From Lachnospiraceae bacterium (GTDB lineage: Bacteria; Bacillota; Clostridia; Lachnospirales; Lachnospiraceae), in assembly GCA_017465095.1 (NCBI GenBank), contig JAFTWX010000077.1:1-64000 (forward strand): 64,000 nt of DNA, written 5' to 3'. A model generated the notes under the pieces. The model was not told where the DNA came from. It searched no databases and saw only the letters and a list, made by a program, of their open reading frames with translations. Both the position numbers and the translations under genes were made by a program. Position 1 is the first letter of the stretch; every line of letters begins with the position of its first letter. This document shows positions 43,669 through 53,400 of the stretch, one piece after another.

Positions 43669-44808
43669 CTATTCTTCGTAGCCTTCCTCTGAATATTCTT
43701 CATATTCTTCGTACTCGCCGTCCTCATATTCATCCATATAATCTTCATAGCGGAATCCAGGTGCATCTTTCGCCTGTGTCTCGCTCTTAATGTCAATCTT
43801 ATATCCTGTCAGTCTCGCTGCAAGTCTTGCGTTCTGACCCTCTTTACCGATGGCAAGGGAAAGCTGGTAATCCGGTACCACGACTTTCGCTGTCTTCTCA
43901 TCCGGATCGGCAAACACTGCTACGATCTTAGCCGGAGATAACGCATTCTGAATCAGGTTACCCGGGTTTTCATCCCAGTTAATAATGTCAATCTTCTCAC
44001 CGCGAAGCTCATCTACGATCGTATTGACACGGGAACCGTTCATACCGACACATGCTCCTACCGGATCCACGTTCGGGTTGTCACTCCAAACTGCCATCTT
44101 TGTACGGCTTCCGGCCTCTCGTGCAATCGCCTTAATTTCAACCGTTCCGTCCGCGATTTCTGCCACTTCCGCCTCAAACAAACGTTTTACAAGTTCCGGA
44201 TGAGTACGGCTTACTAAAATACGCGCTCCTTTTGTTGTATTCTTTACTTCGAGAATATATACCTTAATTCTGTCTGTCGGTTTGAAATGTTCTGTCTTCA
44301 CCTGCTCGTTTTCATTGAGAAGCGCTTCCGCTTTTCCCAGGTCGATGCTGATGTTCTTTCCGATATATCTCTGTACGATACCTGTCATGATATCTTTTTC
44401 TTTTTCAAAATACTGATTGTAAATTACGCTGCGCTCTTCTTCTCTGATTTTCTGCAGGATTACGTTCTTTGCATTCTGTGCAGCGATACGGCCGAACTCT
44501 TTGGATTCAATCTTAACCTGTACCATCTCGCCGACTTTCGCTTTTTTGCTGTATTTCAGCGCATCGGCAAGTGCAATCTGAAGACATGCATCTTCCACTT
44601 CCTCTTCCCCGGCAACTACTTCCTTCTCTGCAATCACCTTGTAATCACATGTTTCGCGGTCGATGGTTACGGTGATGTTGTCCGCCTTGCCGAAATGATT
44701 TTTACATGCTGTCATCAACGAATTTTCGATCGCTTCGAACAAAGTCTCTTTGCTGATCTCTTTCTCCTTTTCCAACATGTCAAGTGCTGTCATTAATTCC
44801 TTGTTCAT
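43669..44808 (-). CDS. nusA: Transcription termination/antitermination factor NusA
   Basis: This 379-residue protein holds the N-terminal RNA-polymerase-binding domain (MNKELMTALDMLEKEKEIS), an S1 domain (VQRYIGKNISIDLGKAEALL) and two KH domains (PVGACVGMNGSRVNTIVDEL and LSLAIGKEGQNARLAARL). The C-terminus ends in a very acidic tyrosine-rich tail (about residues 355-379). NusA regulates pausing and termination, and it may act on its own operon through the leader hairpin at 45326-45351. Confidence 0.97.
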   Translation of the reverse strand: MNKELMTALDMLEKEKEISKETLFEAIENSLMTACKNHFGKADNITVTIDRETCDYKVIAEKEVVAGEEEVEDACLQIALADALKYSKKAKVGEMVQVKIESKEFGRIAAQNAKNVILQKIREEERSVIYNQYFEKEKDIMTGIVQRYIGKNISIDLGKAEALLNENEQVKTEHFKPTDRIKVYILEVKNTTKGARILVSRTHPELVKRLFEAEVAEIADGTVEIKAIAREAGSRTKMAVWSDNPNVDPVGACVGMNGSRVNTIVDELRGEKIDIINWDENPGNLIQNALSPAKIVAVFADPDEKTAKVVVPDYQLSLAIGKEGQNARLAARLTGYKIDIKSETQAKDAPGFRYEDYMDEYEDGEYEEYEEYSEEGYEE

Positions 44809-44826
44809 TTTCCTTTTTCCTCCTAA

Positions 44827-45291
44827 TTAAAACTCAATATGCGGACGTACCAGCGCCAAATCCGCTCTTGCAAATTGTTTCTCACCGTTTTCTGTCTCGA
44901 TGGTGATACTTCCTTTGTCATACGCTTTTAATATACCTTCAAAGTCCTTGGACTTATCGATCATTTTGTAGGTCTTGATCTCTATCTCTTTTTCGAGATA
45001 CCGCTCAAAATCCTTATCTTTTTTCAGCGGGCGAAGCAGTCCCGGACTGCTCACTTCCATAATATAAGAATCCTCGATGAAATCTTCTTTGTCCAGCAAT
45101 TCGGAAAAAGCTCTGCTCACCAGCTCGCAGTCGTCGATGGTGATTCCTCCCGGCTTGTCAATGTATGCCCGAAGATACCAGTTGCTTCCTTCCTTTACAT
45201 ATTCCACATCCACCAGTTCAAAGGCATTTGCTTCCATGATAGGTTGCAGCAGTTCCTCCGCACGGCTTTCGTAGTTGTCACGTTTTGACAT
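44827..45291 (-). CDS. rimP: Ribosome maturation factor RimP
   Basis: This 154-residue protein acts in 30S maturation. It shows AFELVDVEYVKEGSNWYLRA, IDDCELVSRAFSELLD and MEVSSPGLLRPLKKDKDF. It is the first gene of the operon, starting at the ATG at 45291 behind AGGTGAACG. The promoter and a hairpin lie just upstream. Confidence 0.95.
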   Translation of the reverse strand: MSKRDNYESRAEELLQPIMEANAFELVDVEYVKEGSNWYLRAYIDKPGGITIDDCELVSRAFSELLDKEDFIEDSYIMEVSSPGLLRPLKKDKDFERYLEKEIEIKTYKMIDKSKDFEGILKAYDKGSITIETENGEKQFARADLALVRPHIEF

Positions 45292-45325
45292 TCGTTCACC
45301 TGTCCTTCCCTGTTTGACAATGTAA

Positions 45326-45351
45326 AAGAGTGGACTTGCAAGTCCACTCTT
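45326..45351 (-). promoter_or_regulatory. Terminator-like hairpin between promoter and rimP start
   Basis: AAGAGTGGACTTG / CAAGTCCACTCTT is a perfect 26-bp palindrome, followed on the minus strand by TTTACATTG. It lies about 22 bp after the likely transcription start of the rimP operon, so it may be an attenuator rather than only the terminator of the RND gene. Broken T runs of this kind are seen at NusA-dependent terminators. Confidence 0.65.
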
Positions 45352-45379
45352 CTATCATTTCTTATTTATTACTTTGTTC

Positions 45380-45408
45380 AGTATAGCACTCCGTTTTATG
45401 AAATGCAA
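45380..45408 (-). promoter_or_regulatory. Sigma-A promoter of the rimP operon
   Basis: On the minus strand TTGCAT (45403-45408) and TATACT (45380-45385) are spaced by 17 bp. It lies between the RND gene stop (45444) and the leader hairpin. Confidence 0.75.
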
Positions 45409-45443
45409 GCTTTTAAACGGATTTTTTCATATTTCTATCCCGC

Positions 45444-48400
45444 TTACACCGGTCCGCCGAGATCGCTGTCATCGTTCTCGTCACCGATATCTACTTCCTT
45501 AATTTCTCTTCGGAACAGGATATCATACATAACCGGAACAACAAAAAGTGTCATAAGTGTCGCATATGCAAGACCGCCGATGGTTACAATCACCATTCCG
45601 CGGCTCATAACCGCAGATGCGTCCTTCGAAAGAGCCATCGTCATCATAGCGAGGATTGTGGTAAGCGCTGTCATAAGAATCGGGCGCATACGCGTCTTTC
45701 CTGTCTCAATCAAAGCCTCTCTTTTTTCCATGCCTGCCAAGCGCATCTGATTGGTATAATCAACGAACACAATACCATTATTAACAACGACACCTGCAAG
45801 TACCAGGAATCCCATCATGGCAATCATAGACAAATCTTCTCCCGTAAACATCAATCCCAAGAAACCGCCCGTAAACGCAAGCGGTATCGTGAAAAGAACG
45901 ATAAACGGTGACAAAAGACTTTGGAACTGTGCCACCATAATCAGGTAAATAAAGATAACGGCAAGAAGAATCATGAGAAGCATATCCTCCATCATGCTCA
46001 TAACCTCGGTACTCTCTCCGGCAATTTCTACCCGGATACCGTCCGGCACCTGATATTTTTCAAGCTTGTCTTCCACCTGTCTGGAGAGAAGGGTCGTATT
46101 ATATCCGTCCATCGTCTCCGCAGAAACCGTTATATATCTCTCCTGATTCACACGGGAAATCTGTGCAATACTCTCTCCCTCGGCAATTTCGGCAAACTCC
46201 CGGAGCTTATGTGTCTCCTCGACTTCTTTTCCTTCATCATCCGTAGTTTTTACCGTAAATTCATAATCCATCAGATTATCTTCGGTAATCTTTTCTGTTT
46301 CATCCACGATAGATACCTGATATTTCCCATCCTCTGTATTCAGTGTAGTGGCATCGGCATCTGTTGTCAGCTGTCCGGAAAGTTCCATAAATATCTGCGC
46401 TACCGTAAGTCCGTGGCGCATGGCTTTATCTTTGTCTATGGTTATTTCAAGCTGTCTGTCCGCTTCTTCCTGACCGTTCGATACATTTTCAAATCCCTTG
46501 ACTTCTTCCAGGAGCGCAACCATGTCATTGCTCACCTCAAGTATCTCATCGGTATCCTCGCCGTATACGTTGATTTGGAGTCCACTGCTCATCAGCGCGG
46601 AAATATCCATATTTGATGTCGCAATTGTATACTCGGTATCCGCGTATCCTTCCTGCATGATTGCTTCCAGCTTATCTGCTACCACTCCGTTATCTTTTCC
46701 GGTTGCATCATCCAAAATCAGGAAAAACGAAAAGTCTTTGTTGGTTCCGGAGGACATCATAATGTCTCCGCCGCCTCCGCCTGACATAATACCTACCGTT
46801 ACAATACCGTCAATTTCCTTAATCTTTTCCAATAAATCGTCCGCAGCCGCATAGCCTTCTTCCACTTCCCATTCAGCCGGGACGGTCATGGTCATACTCA
46901 TCTGATTACCGCCCATGGACGGGAGAAGCACCATACCGGTATTGAGCACGCGCACAATACAAAGTACCAAAAGAACGATTGCAACTGCCATCGGCGCAAT
47001 CTTCACCTTGAGACAGAAACGAATTGCTTTGTCATATAATTCAATCATCTTATCGAACCACTTATGGCTCTTTTCATTGGCATTCTTTAATACCGTCGCA
47101 CTCATACACGGCACGAATGTCAGCGCCACAATCAGGCTGGCAACCAAACTGTAACCGATTGTCAGTGCCATATCCGTAAACAACTGGCGGGTAAGACCTG
47201 TCGTAAATACAATCGGAAGGAAAACACAAATTGTTGTCAAGGTAGATGCCGTGATGGCTCCCGCCACCTGCTTCGCCCCCATAACCGCTGCTCTTGCCGC
47301 CGATACCCCTTTGTTTCTGAGACGATAAATATTCTCTATGACAACAATGGAGTTGTCTACCAGCATTCCGACACCGAGTGCCAGACCGGAAAGCGAAATC
47401 ATATTCAACGTAACATCTGAAAAGAACATCAGCACAATGGCAAACAGCACACTCATCGGAATACTGAATGCAACAACCAGCGTCGGCTTGTAATCCTTCA
47501 GGAAAATTGCAAGGACAATAATCGCCAAAAGCGCACCCCAAATCAGGTTGGAAAGCACGGAATTAATAATCAATCCGATGTAATCCCCCTGATCCATAAG
47601 CGGCGTCAAATGAAGACCCACATACTCTTTTTCCAAATCCTCAATGGTATCTCTCAATGTCTCGGACACCGCAGAAGTACCTGCCGTACTGGATTTCATA
47701 ATACTCAGAATAACTGCGTCGTTACCGTTCAACTTCGCATAACTGTCATCTGCATTATCGATTATTGTAACAGTAGCCACATCGCTGATCCGCACATCAC
47801 CGATTTTGTCAACTTTGCACAGAATCATGTTTTCAATCTGCTCTACCGTTTCAAATTCTTCTCCGATTTTTACAAGAACCTGCGTGTCATCTTCATTGTC
47901 AATGTATCCGGCCGGCATAGAGAAGTTCTGTGCTGCAATGAGCTGGGAAAGTGTTTCCAGCGATAAAAGCGCATCCATGTTGGCACTCTCAAGCGCTGCT
48001 TCCCTGCTTTCATCCAGCTGTTCCTGCGCCTGTTCCATCTGGGTTTTCCCCTCTTCGATGGAAGCCAGTCCGGATTCCATCTGCGCAGTATACGCACCGA
48101 AAGAAGCTGCTGCCGTAATCTTACCGGCCTCCACTTCCTCGTAGGCAGCCTCCGCCTCCGCAATGGACTCCTCTATTTTTTTATTGATTTCTTTTGTGGC
48201 AGCAATCTCAATTTCAAGATTGGCAAGCTCTGTTTTAATTTGCGGAATACGGGTTTCCACAATATTATAAAGCTGCTTCAGATTCTTCTTGGTCATATTT
48301 TTCGCAGCTTCTTCCTGGCCTTGCTGCTCGAGCATGGCTCGAAATGCTTTCAATTTATCCGGATTGTCAATGGCATCCTTCACATCGGTCGGAATACCGG

Positions 48401-49541
48401 CAAGCTGGGTTTGAATCTGTTCATCCGCCACCTTCTTTGCATTTTCATCCGCTGCCGCATGAATCGATGCAGCAGCATCCGGTCCGAGCATAGCAAGATA
48501 GGATTCCACGTTTGTGGCATCAACCGTAACATTTGTCATCCCCGCTGCGGCAAGTGCCTGCTGAACTGCCGCAATACGAACCTGCGCATACGCCGCATCA
48601 TAAATTGCTTTATATGTCTCCGGCGCCTGTACAGTTGCTCTGGCCGTTGCAAATGCCTCATTCATCTGCTTATACGTTTTTGTGACCTTATTATCCTTAT
48701 AAGCCTTAAGCTCTGCTTCCAGCGCAATTTTATCCGTTTCAAGTCCGACAAGAATCGCTGCATACGCTGCTTTCGTAGCCATAGCCTCATCCAACTGTTT
48801 GCTGTATTTCGCGAGTTCTTCCGTCGTTTTCCCCTGCTCGTCCTGCAGCTTATTTTTTCCGCTTTCCAGTTCTGACTCGGCATCATTCAATTCCGCTCTC
48901 GCATCATCAAGCTCTTCCTGTGCCTCGTCTAATTTATCCGTAGCAATCCCAAGCACTTTGGCATTTAATTTATCCACTTTCGCTTTGTCCAGACGGATTT
49001 CCACCGACTCTTCCACCATACCGGTCGCTGTGACACTGGCAACACCGTTCTGCCGTTCCATATGAGGAATGATGGTTTCATCCACAAAATCTGTCAGGCT
49101 GTAAATATCTCCACCGTCGTAATCCACTGCCAGATACATCGTCGCCATCAAATCGGGAGAAATTTCCATAAGTGACGGTGTTCCGACATTCTCCGGTAGT
49201 TCAATCTGATTCACCTGTGTAGACAACTTGACCATGGCACTGTCCATGTTTGTGTCATCCGCAAACTCAAGCGTCACCATGCTGTAGTTTTCGTAGGAAA
49301 CACTGGATACATTCTCCACGCCGTTTACGGTACCGAGAGCTGACTCCAGCACCTGTGTCACGTCACTTTCCACACGCTCCGGCGAAGCTCCCGGATATGT
49401 GGTTATCACCATAACGTATGGAATACTGATGGTCGGCAAAAGATCGGTTGTCAGCTTCATAAAGCTGACAATACCGAGCACGATCAGCATGACAACCGCT
49501 ACCAGCACGGTAAACGGTCTTTTTACACTAAACTTTGACAT
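45444..49541 (-). CDS. RND efflux permease with a long coiled-coil insertion in the docking domain
   Basis: This 1365-residue protein is an AcrB-type resistance-nodulation-division transporter. Its first membrane segment is FTVLVAVVMLIVLGIVSF, and further pore segments include AAVMGAKQVAGAITASTLTT and MIAMMGFLVLAGVVVNNGIV. Residues about 195-515 (some 320 residues) form a heptad-rich insertion; removing it leaves about 1045, the usual length. The insert falls in the part that corresponds to the docking funnel of AcrB. In a Gram-positive cell with no outer membrane partner, such a coil could stand in for an adaptor hairpin. No adaptor or outer-membrane gene is adjacent. Confidence 0.92.
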   Translation of the reverse strand: MSKFSVKRPFTVLVAVVMLIVLGIVSFMKLTTDLLPTISIPYVMVITTYPGASPERVESDVTQVLESALGTVNGVENVSSVSYENYSMVTLEFADDTNMDSAMVKLSTQVNQIELPENVGTPSLMEISPDLMATMYLAVDYDGGDIYSLTDFVDETIIPHMERQNGVASVTATGMVEESVEIRLDKAKVDKLNAKVLGIATDKLDEAQEELDDARAELNDAESELESGKNKLQDEQGKTTEELAKYSKQLDEAMATKAAYAAILVGLETDKIALEAELKAYKDNKVTKTYKQMNEAFATARATVQAPETYKAIYDAAYAQVRIAAVQQALAAAGMTNVTVDATNVESYLAMLGPDAAASIHAAADENAKKVADEQIQTQLAGIPTDVKDAIDNPDKLKAFRAMLEQQGQEEAAKNMTKKNLKQLYNIVETRIPQIKTELANLEIEIAATKEINKKIEESIAEAEAAYEEVEAGKITAAASFGAYTAQMESGLASIEEGKTQMEQAQEQLDESREAALESANMDALLSLETLSQLIAAQNFSMPAGYIDNEDDTQVLVKIGEEFETVEQIENMILCKVDKIGDVRISDVATVTIIDNADDSYAKLNGNDAVILSIMKSSTAGTSAVSETLRDTIEDLEKEYVGLHLTPLMDQGDYIGLIINSVLSNLIWGALLAIIVLAIFLKDYKPTLVVAFSIPMSVLFAIVLMFFSDVTLNMISLSGLALGVGMLVDNSIVVIENIYRLRNKGVSAARAAVMGAKQVAGAITASTLTTICVFLPIVFTTGLTRQLFTDMALTIGYSLVASLIVALTFVPCMSATVLKNANEKSHKWFDKMIELYDKAIRFCLKVKIAPMAVAIVLLVLCIVRVLNTGMVLLPSMGGNQMSMTMTVPAEWEVEEGYAAADDLLEKIKEIDGIVTVGIMSGGGGGDIMMSSGTNKDFSFFLILDDATGKDNGVVADKLEAIMQEGYADTEYTIATSNMDISALMSSGLQINVYGEDTDEILEVSNDMVALLEEVKGFENVSNGQEEADRQLEITIDKDKAMRHGLTVAQIFMELSGQLTTDADATTLNTEDGKYQVSIVDETEKITEDNLMDYEFTVKTTDDEGKEVEETHKLREFAEIAEGESIAQISRVNQERYITVSAETMDGYNTTLLSRQVEDKLEKYQVPDGIRVEIAGESTEVMSMMEDMLLMILLAVIFIYLIMVAQFQSLLSPFIVLFTIPLAFTGGFLGLMFTGEDLSMIAMMGFLVLAGVVVNNGIVFVDYTNQMRLAGMEKREALIETGKTRMRPILMTALTTILAMMTMALSKDASAVMSRGMVIVTIGGLAYATLMTLFVVPVMYDILFRREIKEVDIGDENDDSDLGGPV

Positions 49542-49613
49542 GTTTCTCTCTCCTGTTTATTTTTTGTTTACACTTTTTTTATTATTTTTTTATATTCGCC
49601 CAACATAACAATA

Positions 49614-49638
49614 CGAAATGAACGATATGTCCATTTCG
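49614..49638. promoter_or_regulatory. Inverted repeat upstream of the RND gene
   Basis: CGAAATG and CATTTCG form a 7-bp inverted repeat with an 11-nt spacer, about 73 bp before the RND start. It may be an operator for a repressor of the pump, or a weak terminator for the 142-residue gene that ends at 49666. Confidence 0.45.
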
Positions 49639-49665
49639 CATTGATAATATCCTCTTTTTTGTTTT

Positions 49666-50094
49666 TTAAATATCTCCGGCCGTTTTGAGGAACAAAGATT
49701 CTTCCTCATTTATCTTCTTGGCCTTCTCTACGTATTCTTCCTGTACTTCATTCATAAGAGGCGCAGCCTCCGCCTTCGCCTTTTCATCCAGCGCCTGTTT
49801 CACGGCTTCCTCATAGAACTCAAGTGCTGCGATGTCGTCATATCCCATGTAGAAATCTGCATACTCGGAATCACCTTTTCTGATTTGTCCGCTGTAATCA
49901 TAGCTGACATCCATCTTTCTGCGAACAGCAACATAAGTATCCTCAATCTTAATAAATGTAACCGTAGTGGTCGTCGTTTTATTTCCTTCAATCAAAAGAT
50001 CTCTGCTGAGTTTCATACCATTACTTAAAACAACACTCACAAGCGTAGCATCAATATTATCCACAACAATCTGATTGAATACCTCTTTTTTCAT
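49666..50094 (-). CDS. Hypothetical protein, 142 residues
   Basis: I do not recognise a family. The N-terminal half reads like a mixed beta-sheet domain (FNQIVVDNIDATLVSVVLS and TTVTFIKIEDTYVAVRRKM), and the C-terminal third is a charged helix (VKQALDEKAKAEAAP and VEKAKKINEEESLFL). There is no signal peptide or membrane segment. It has its own promoter and a GGGAGGTATTTC ribosome site. It lies between a tRNA and the RND pump on the same strand, but no functional link is visible. Confidence 0.6.
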   Translation of the reverse strand: MKKEVFNQIVVDNIDATLVSVVLSNGMKLSRDLLIEGNKTTTTTVTFIKIEDTYVAVRRKMDVSYDYSGQIRKGDSEYADFYMGYDDIAALEFYEEAVKQALDEKAKAEAAPLMNEVQEEYVEKAKKINEEESLFLKTAGDI

Positions 50095-50130
50095 AATGAA
50101 ATACCTCCCACAAAGCCCAATACTGGAATC

Positions 50131-50159
50131 ATTTTAACATGTCCGCACTTCTGCGTAAA
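50131..50159 (-). promoter_or_regulatory. Promoter of the 142-residue gene
   Basis: On the minus strand TTTACG (50154-50159) and TAAAAT (50131-50136) are 17 bp apart, with a TG one base before the -10. Confidence 0.65.
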
Positions 50160-50191
50160 CTATTTTTATGTAAAAAATAGGTAAAAAAAAC

Positions 50192-50226
50192 AAAAAAAGC
50201 ATTGAAAACACAACATTTTCAACACT
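50192..50226 (-). terminator. Terminator after tRNA-Glu
   Basis: AGTGTTGAAAA pairs with TTTTCAATGCT (two wobble pairs) and is followed on the minus strand by T7. It lies 48 bp after the tRNA 3' end. Confidence 0.8.
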
Positions 50227-50273
50227 TTCTCGGGTTGGGCTGCTCTTTTAAAATGCATATGCATTACAGCTAA

Positions 50274-50345
50274 CAGCTCGTAGGGGAATCGAACCCCTGT
50301 TTCCGCCGTGAGAGGGCGGCGTCTTAACCGCTTGACCAACGAGCC
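50274..50345 (-). tRNA. tRNA-Glu, anticodon CTC
   Basis: The minus strand reads GGCTCGTTGGTCAAGCGGTT as the 5' part and GGTTCGATTCCCCTACGAGC as the T-arm and acceptor 3' part. The anticodon loop is CTCTCAC closed by CCGCC/GGCGG, giving anticodon CTC for GAG codons. The acceptor stem has a G-U at its first pair and the discriminator base is G. CCA is not encoded. It is a single-gene unit between a promoter and a terminator. Confidence 0.93.
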
Positions 50346-50347
50346 AT

Positions 50348-50365
50348 GAGGACTTTTGCGTCCTC
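50348..50365 (-). promoter_or_regulatory. Leader hairpin directly before tRNA-Glu
   Basis: GAGGAC and GTCCTC pair around a 6-nt loop, ending 2 bp before the mature tRNA 5' end. It may help RNase P processing or stop wrong folding of the precursor. Confidence 0.6.
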
Positions 50366-50369
50366 GACT

Positions 50370-50398
50370 ATCTTATTATAAAATGCCGCGAAATGCAA
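50370..50398 (-). promoter_or_regulatory. Promoter of tRNA-Glu
   Basis: On the minus strand TTGCAT (50393-50398) and TAAGAT (50370-50375) are 17 bp apart. A TATAAT overlapping the end of the spacer would give too short a spacing. Confidence 0.65.
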
Positions 50399-50425
50399 GC
50401 ACTTTTTTTAAAAAATAATTTGATT

Positions 50426-53400
50426 TTACATCAGATCAAATAAACTGTACTGATTTGACTCCGGAATGTCTCCGAGAAGTCCCATTTCTCCCATCTTATC
50501 CAGCACGCTCTGCGGAACCTTGCTGCGACTCTTCAAATCATCTTTAGAGAGGAACGGACCGTCCTTTGCCGCCTCCATAATCGCTTCCGCCGCCTTGTCT
50601 CCCATTCCTTCAATACTGGAGAAGGATGGCATAATCTTGCCGTCGATAATCTGGAAATTGCGGGAATGCGCCCTATACAAATCCAGCTTCATAAAATCAA
50701 AACCGCGGGCATACATCTCCTGTACGATACGCATATCCCGAAGTGTATCCTTTTCTTTGTTGGAAAGGGAGTCCTTTCTCTTTTTGTAGTCTTCGATATT
50801 GCGCTCCAAATGCTCTTTTCCCTGACACATCAATTCATAGGAAAATGCGGTGGCACGGATACTGAAAAACGCCGTATAGTAGGCCAAAGGATAATACACC
50901 TTACAGTAGGCAATACGCCATGCCATCATAACATAAGCCGCCGCATGGGCTTTCGGGAACATGTACTTAATCTTCCGGCAGGACCAGATGTACCAATCCG
51001 GAACATCCGCTTCCAGCATAACCTTCTCCCACTCATCCTTGACGCCTTTTCCTTTACGGACACTCTCCATAATGGTAAATGCAAGGGAGCTTTCCACTCC
51101 TTTGCTGATTAGGTAGACCATGATATCGTCACGGGTACAAACCGCCGTGGAAATCGTTGCCTTCCCTTCTTCAATCAATGTCTTGGCATTTCCGAGCCAC
51201 ACGTCGGTACCGTGGGACAACCCGGAAATACGGATCAGATCGGAGAACGAAGTCGGACCGGCGTCGATAAGCATCTGCATGGCAAAGTCCGTACCAAACT
51301 CCGGAATACCGAGAGCACCCAGTTTACAACCGCCCAAATCCTCCGGCGTCACATGCAGCGCCTCCGTGGACTGGAACAGGCTCATTACCTGTTTGTCATC
51401 CAGCGGTATCTGCGTCGGATCAAGTCCCGTCAAATCCTGAAGCATACGAATCATGGTCGGATCATCGTGTCCGAGAATATCAAGTTTTAAAAGATTGTGG
51501 TCAATCTTATGGTAATCAAAATGCGTGGTGACGATATCCGTCGTCATATCGTTGGCCGGATGCTGTACCGGCGTAAAGGAATCAATCTCCTCTCCCAGCG
51601 GAAGAACGATAATACCGCCCGGATGCTGTCCTGTTGTACGGCGGACATTTTCGCATCCTTTGGCAATTCGCTCAATCTCACAGCTGCGCTTGGAAATACC
51701 GCGTTCCTCGTAGTAATTTTTCACATAACCGTATGCGGTCTTTTCCGCCAGTGTACCGATGGTGCCGGCGCGGTAAGCCTGTCCGGCGCCGAAGATAACC
51801 TCGGTATATTTGTGCGCCTTACTCTGATACTCTCCGGAGAAGTTCAGGTCGATATCCGGCTCCTTATCTCCCTTGAACCCAAGGAAGGTCTCAAACGGAA
51901 TATCAAATCCGTCCTTTACAAGCGGTTTCCCGCATTGCGGACAAATCCGGTCCGGCATGTCGCATCCCGCCATTCCGGAATAAGCCTTCACCTCCGGCGA
52001 ATCAAAATCATAAAAATGGCATTCCTTACAGTAATAGTGCGGACTCAGAGAGTTTACCTCCGTAATTCCGGCTGCATAAGCCACAAAAGAGGACCCTACC
52101 GAACCTCGGGAACCAACCAGATACCCGTCCTCCACCGACTTCCACACAAGCTTCTGGGCAATGATATACATCACGGCAAATCCGTTGGAAATAATAGAGT
52201 TCAATTCCCTCTCCAGACGCTCCTGCACAATATCAGGCAATGTTTCCCCGTAAATTTCATGGGCCTTGCGGTAGCAGATGTCCGTCAGCGTCTGGTCACT
52301 GTTCTCAATGACCGGCGGACACTTGTCCGGACGTACCGGGTCCACCACATCGATCATATCAGCAATCCGGTTGGTATTGGTAATTACAACTTCCCTTGCT
52401 TTATCACTTCCCAGATACTCAAACTCCGCCAGCATCTCATCGGTGGTGCGCAGATAAAGCGGTGCCTGGGAATCCGCATCCTTAAATCCTTTTCCCGCCA
52501 TGATAATACGACGGTACACTTCATCCTCCGGATCCAGAAAATGCACGTCACAAGTCGCACAGACCGGTTTGCCGAACTGGTCTCCCAGCTCGCAGATCTG
52601 CTTATTGATCGCCTTGATATCATCCATGGAATTGACACTTTCCACTTTTTCCGAGTCAATCATGAATTCATTGTTTCCGAGAGGCTGTATCTCAAGATAA
52701 TCGTAAAAACGCACAATCTTTGCAATCTCCGACTCCGATTTTCCGTCCAGAATTGCGCGGTAAAGCTCGCCGGCCTCGCAGGCACTTCCCAAAATCAAGC
52801 CTTCCCTGTACTTCATAATCAGACTCTTCGGAACCTTCGGCCGCCGGTTGAAATAGTTCAGGTGTGACTCCGAAATCAGCTTGTACAAATTGACACGTCC
52901 CACATCGTTTTTCGCCAGGACAATGGCATGATAAGACGGCAATTTGCGGATTGCCTCCGGACTGTCCTCACCGAGAGCATTGACCTCATCCAATCCCGCA
53001 ATTCCCTGCTGCCGCAGCATCTCTATAAATTTTTCAAAAATCTCTGCTGTCGCTCCTGCATCATCCACCGCCCTGTGATGGTTCTCCAAAGAAACCCCGA
53101 GAGCCTTTGCCACATGATCCAGTTTGTACTTTGCCAGATTCGGCAACAGTACTCTCGCCAGCGCCACCGTATCCAAATATGTATAATCAAAATCCATTCC
53201 CTGTCGCATCGCTGCCACACGGATAAATCCCATATCAAAATCCGCATTGTGTGCCACCAGAACGGAACCTTTACAAAACGCAAGAAACTCAGGCAACACA
53301 CTTTCAATTCCCGGCGCATCCGCCACCATGGCATCATTGATGCCCGTAAGCTGTTCAATACGGAACGGAATCGGCTCCCTCGGGTTTACATAACTCGAAA

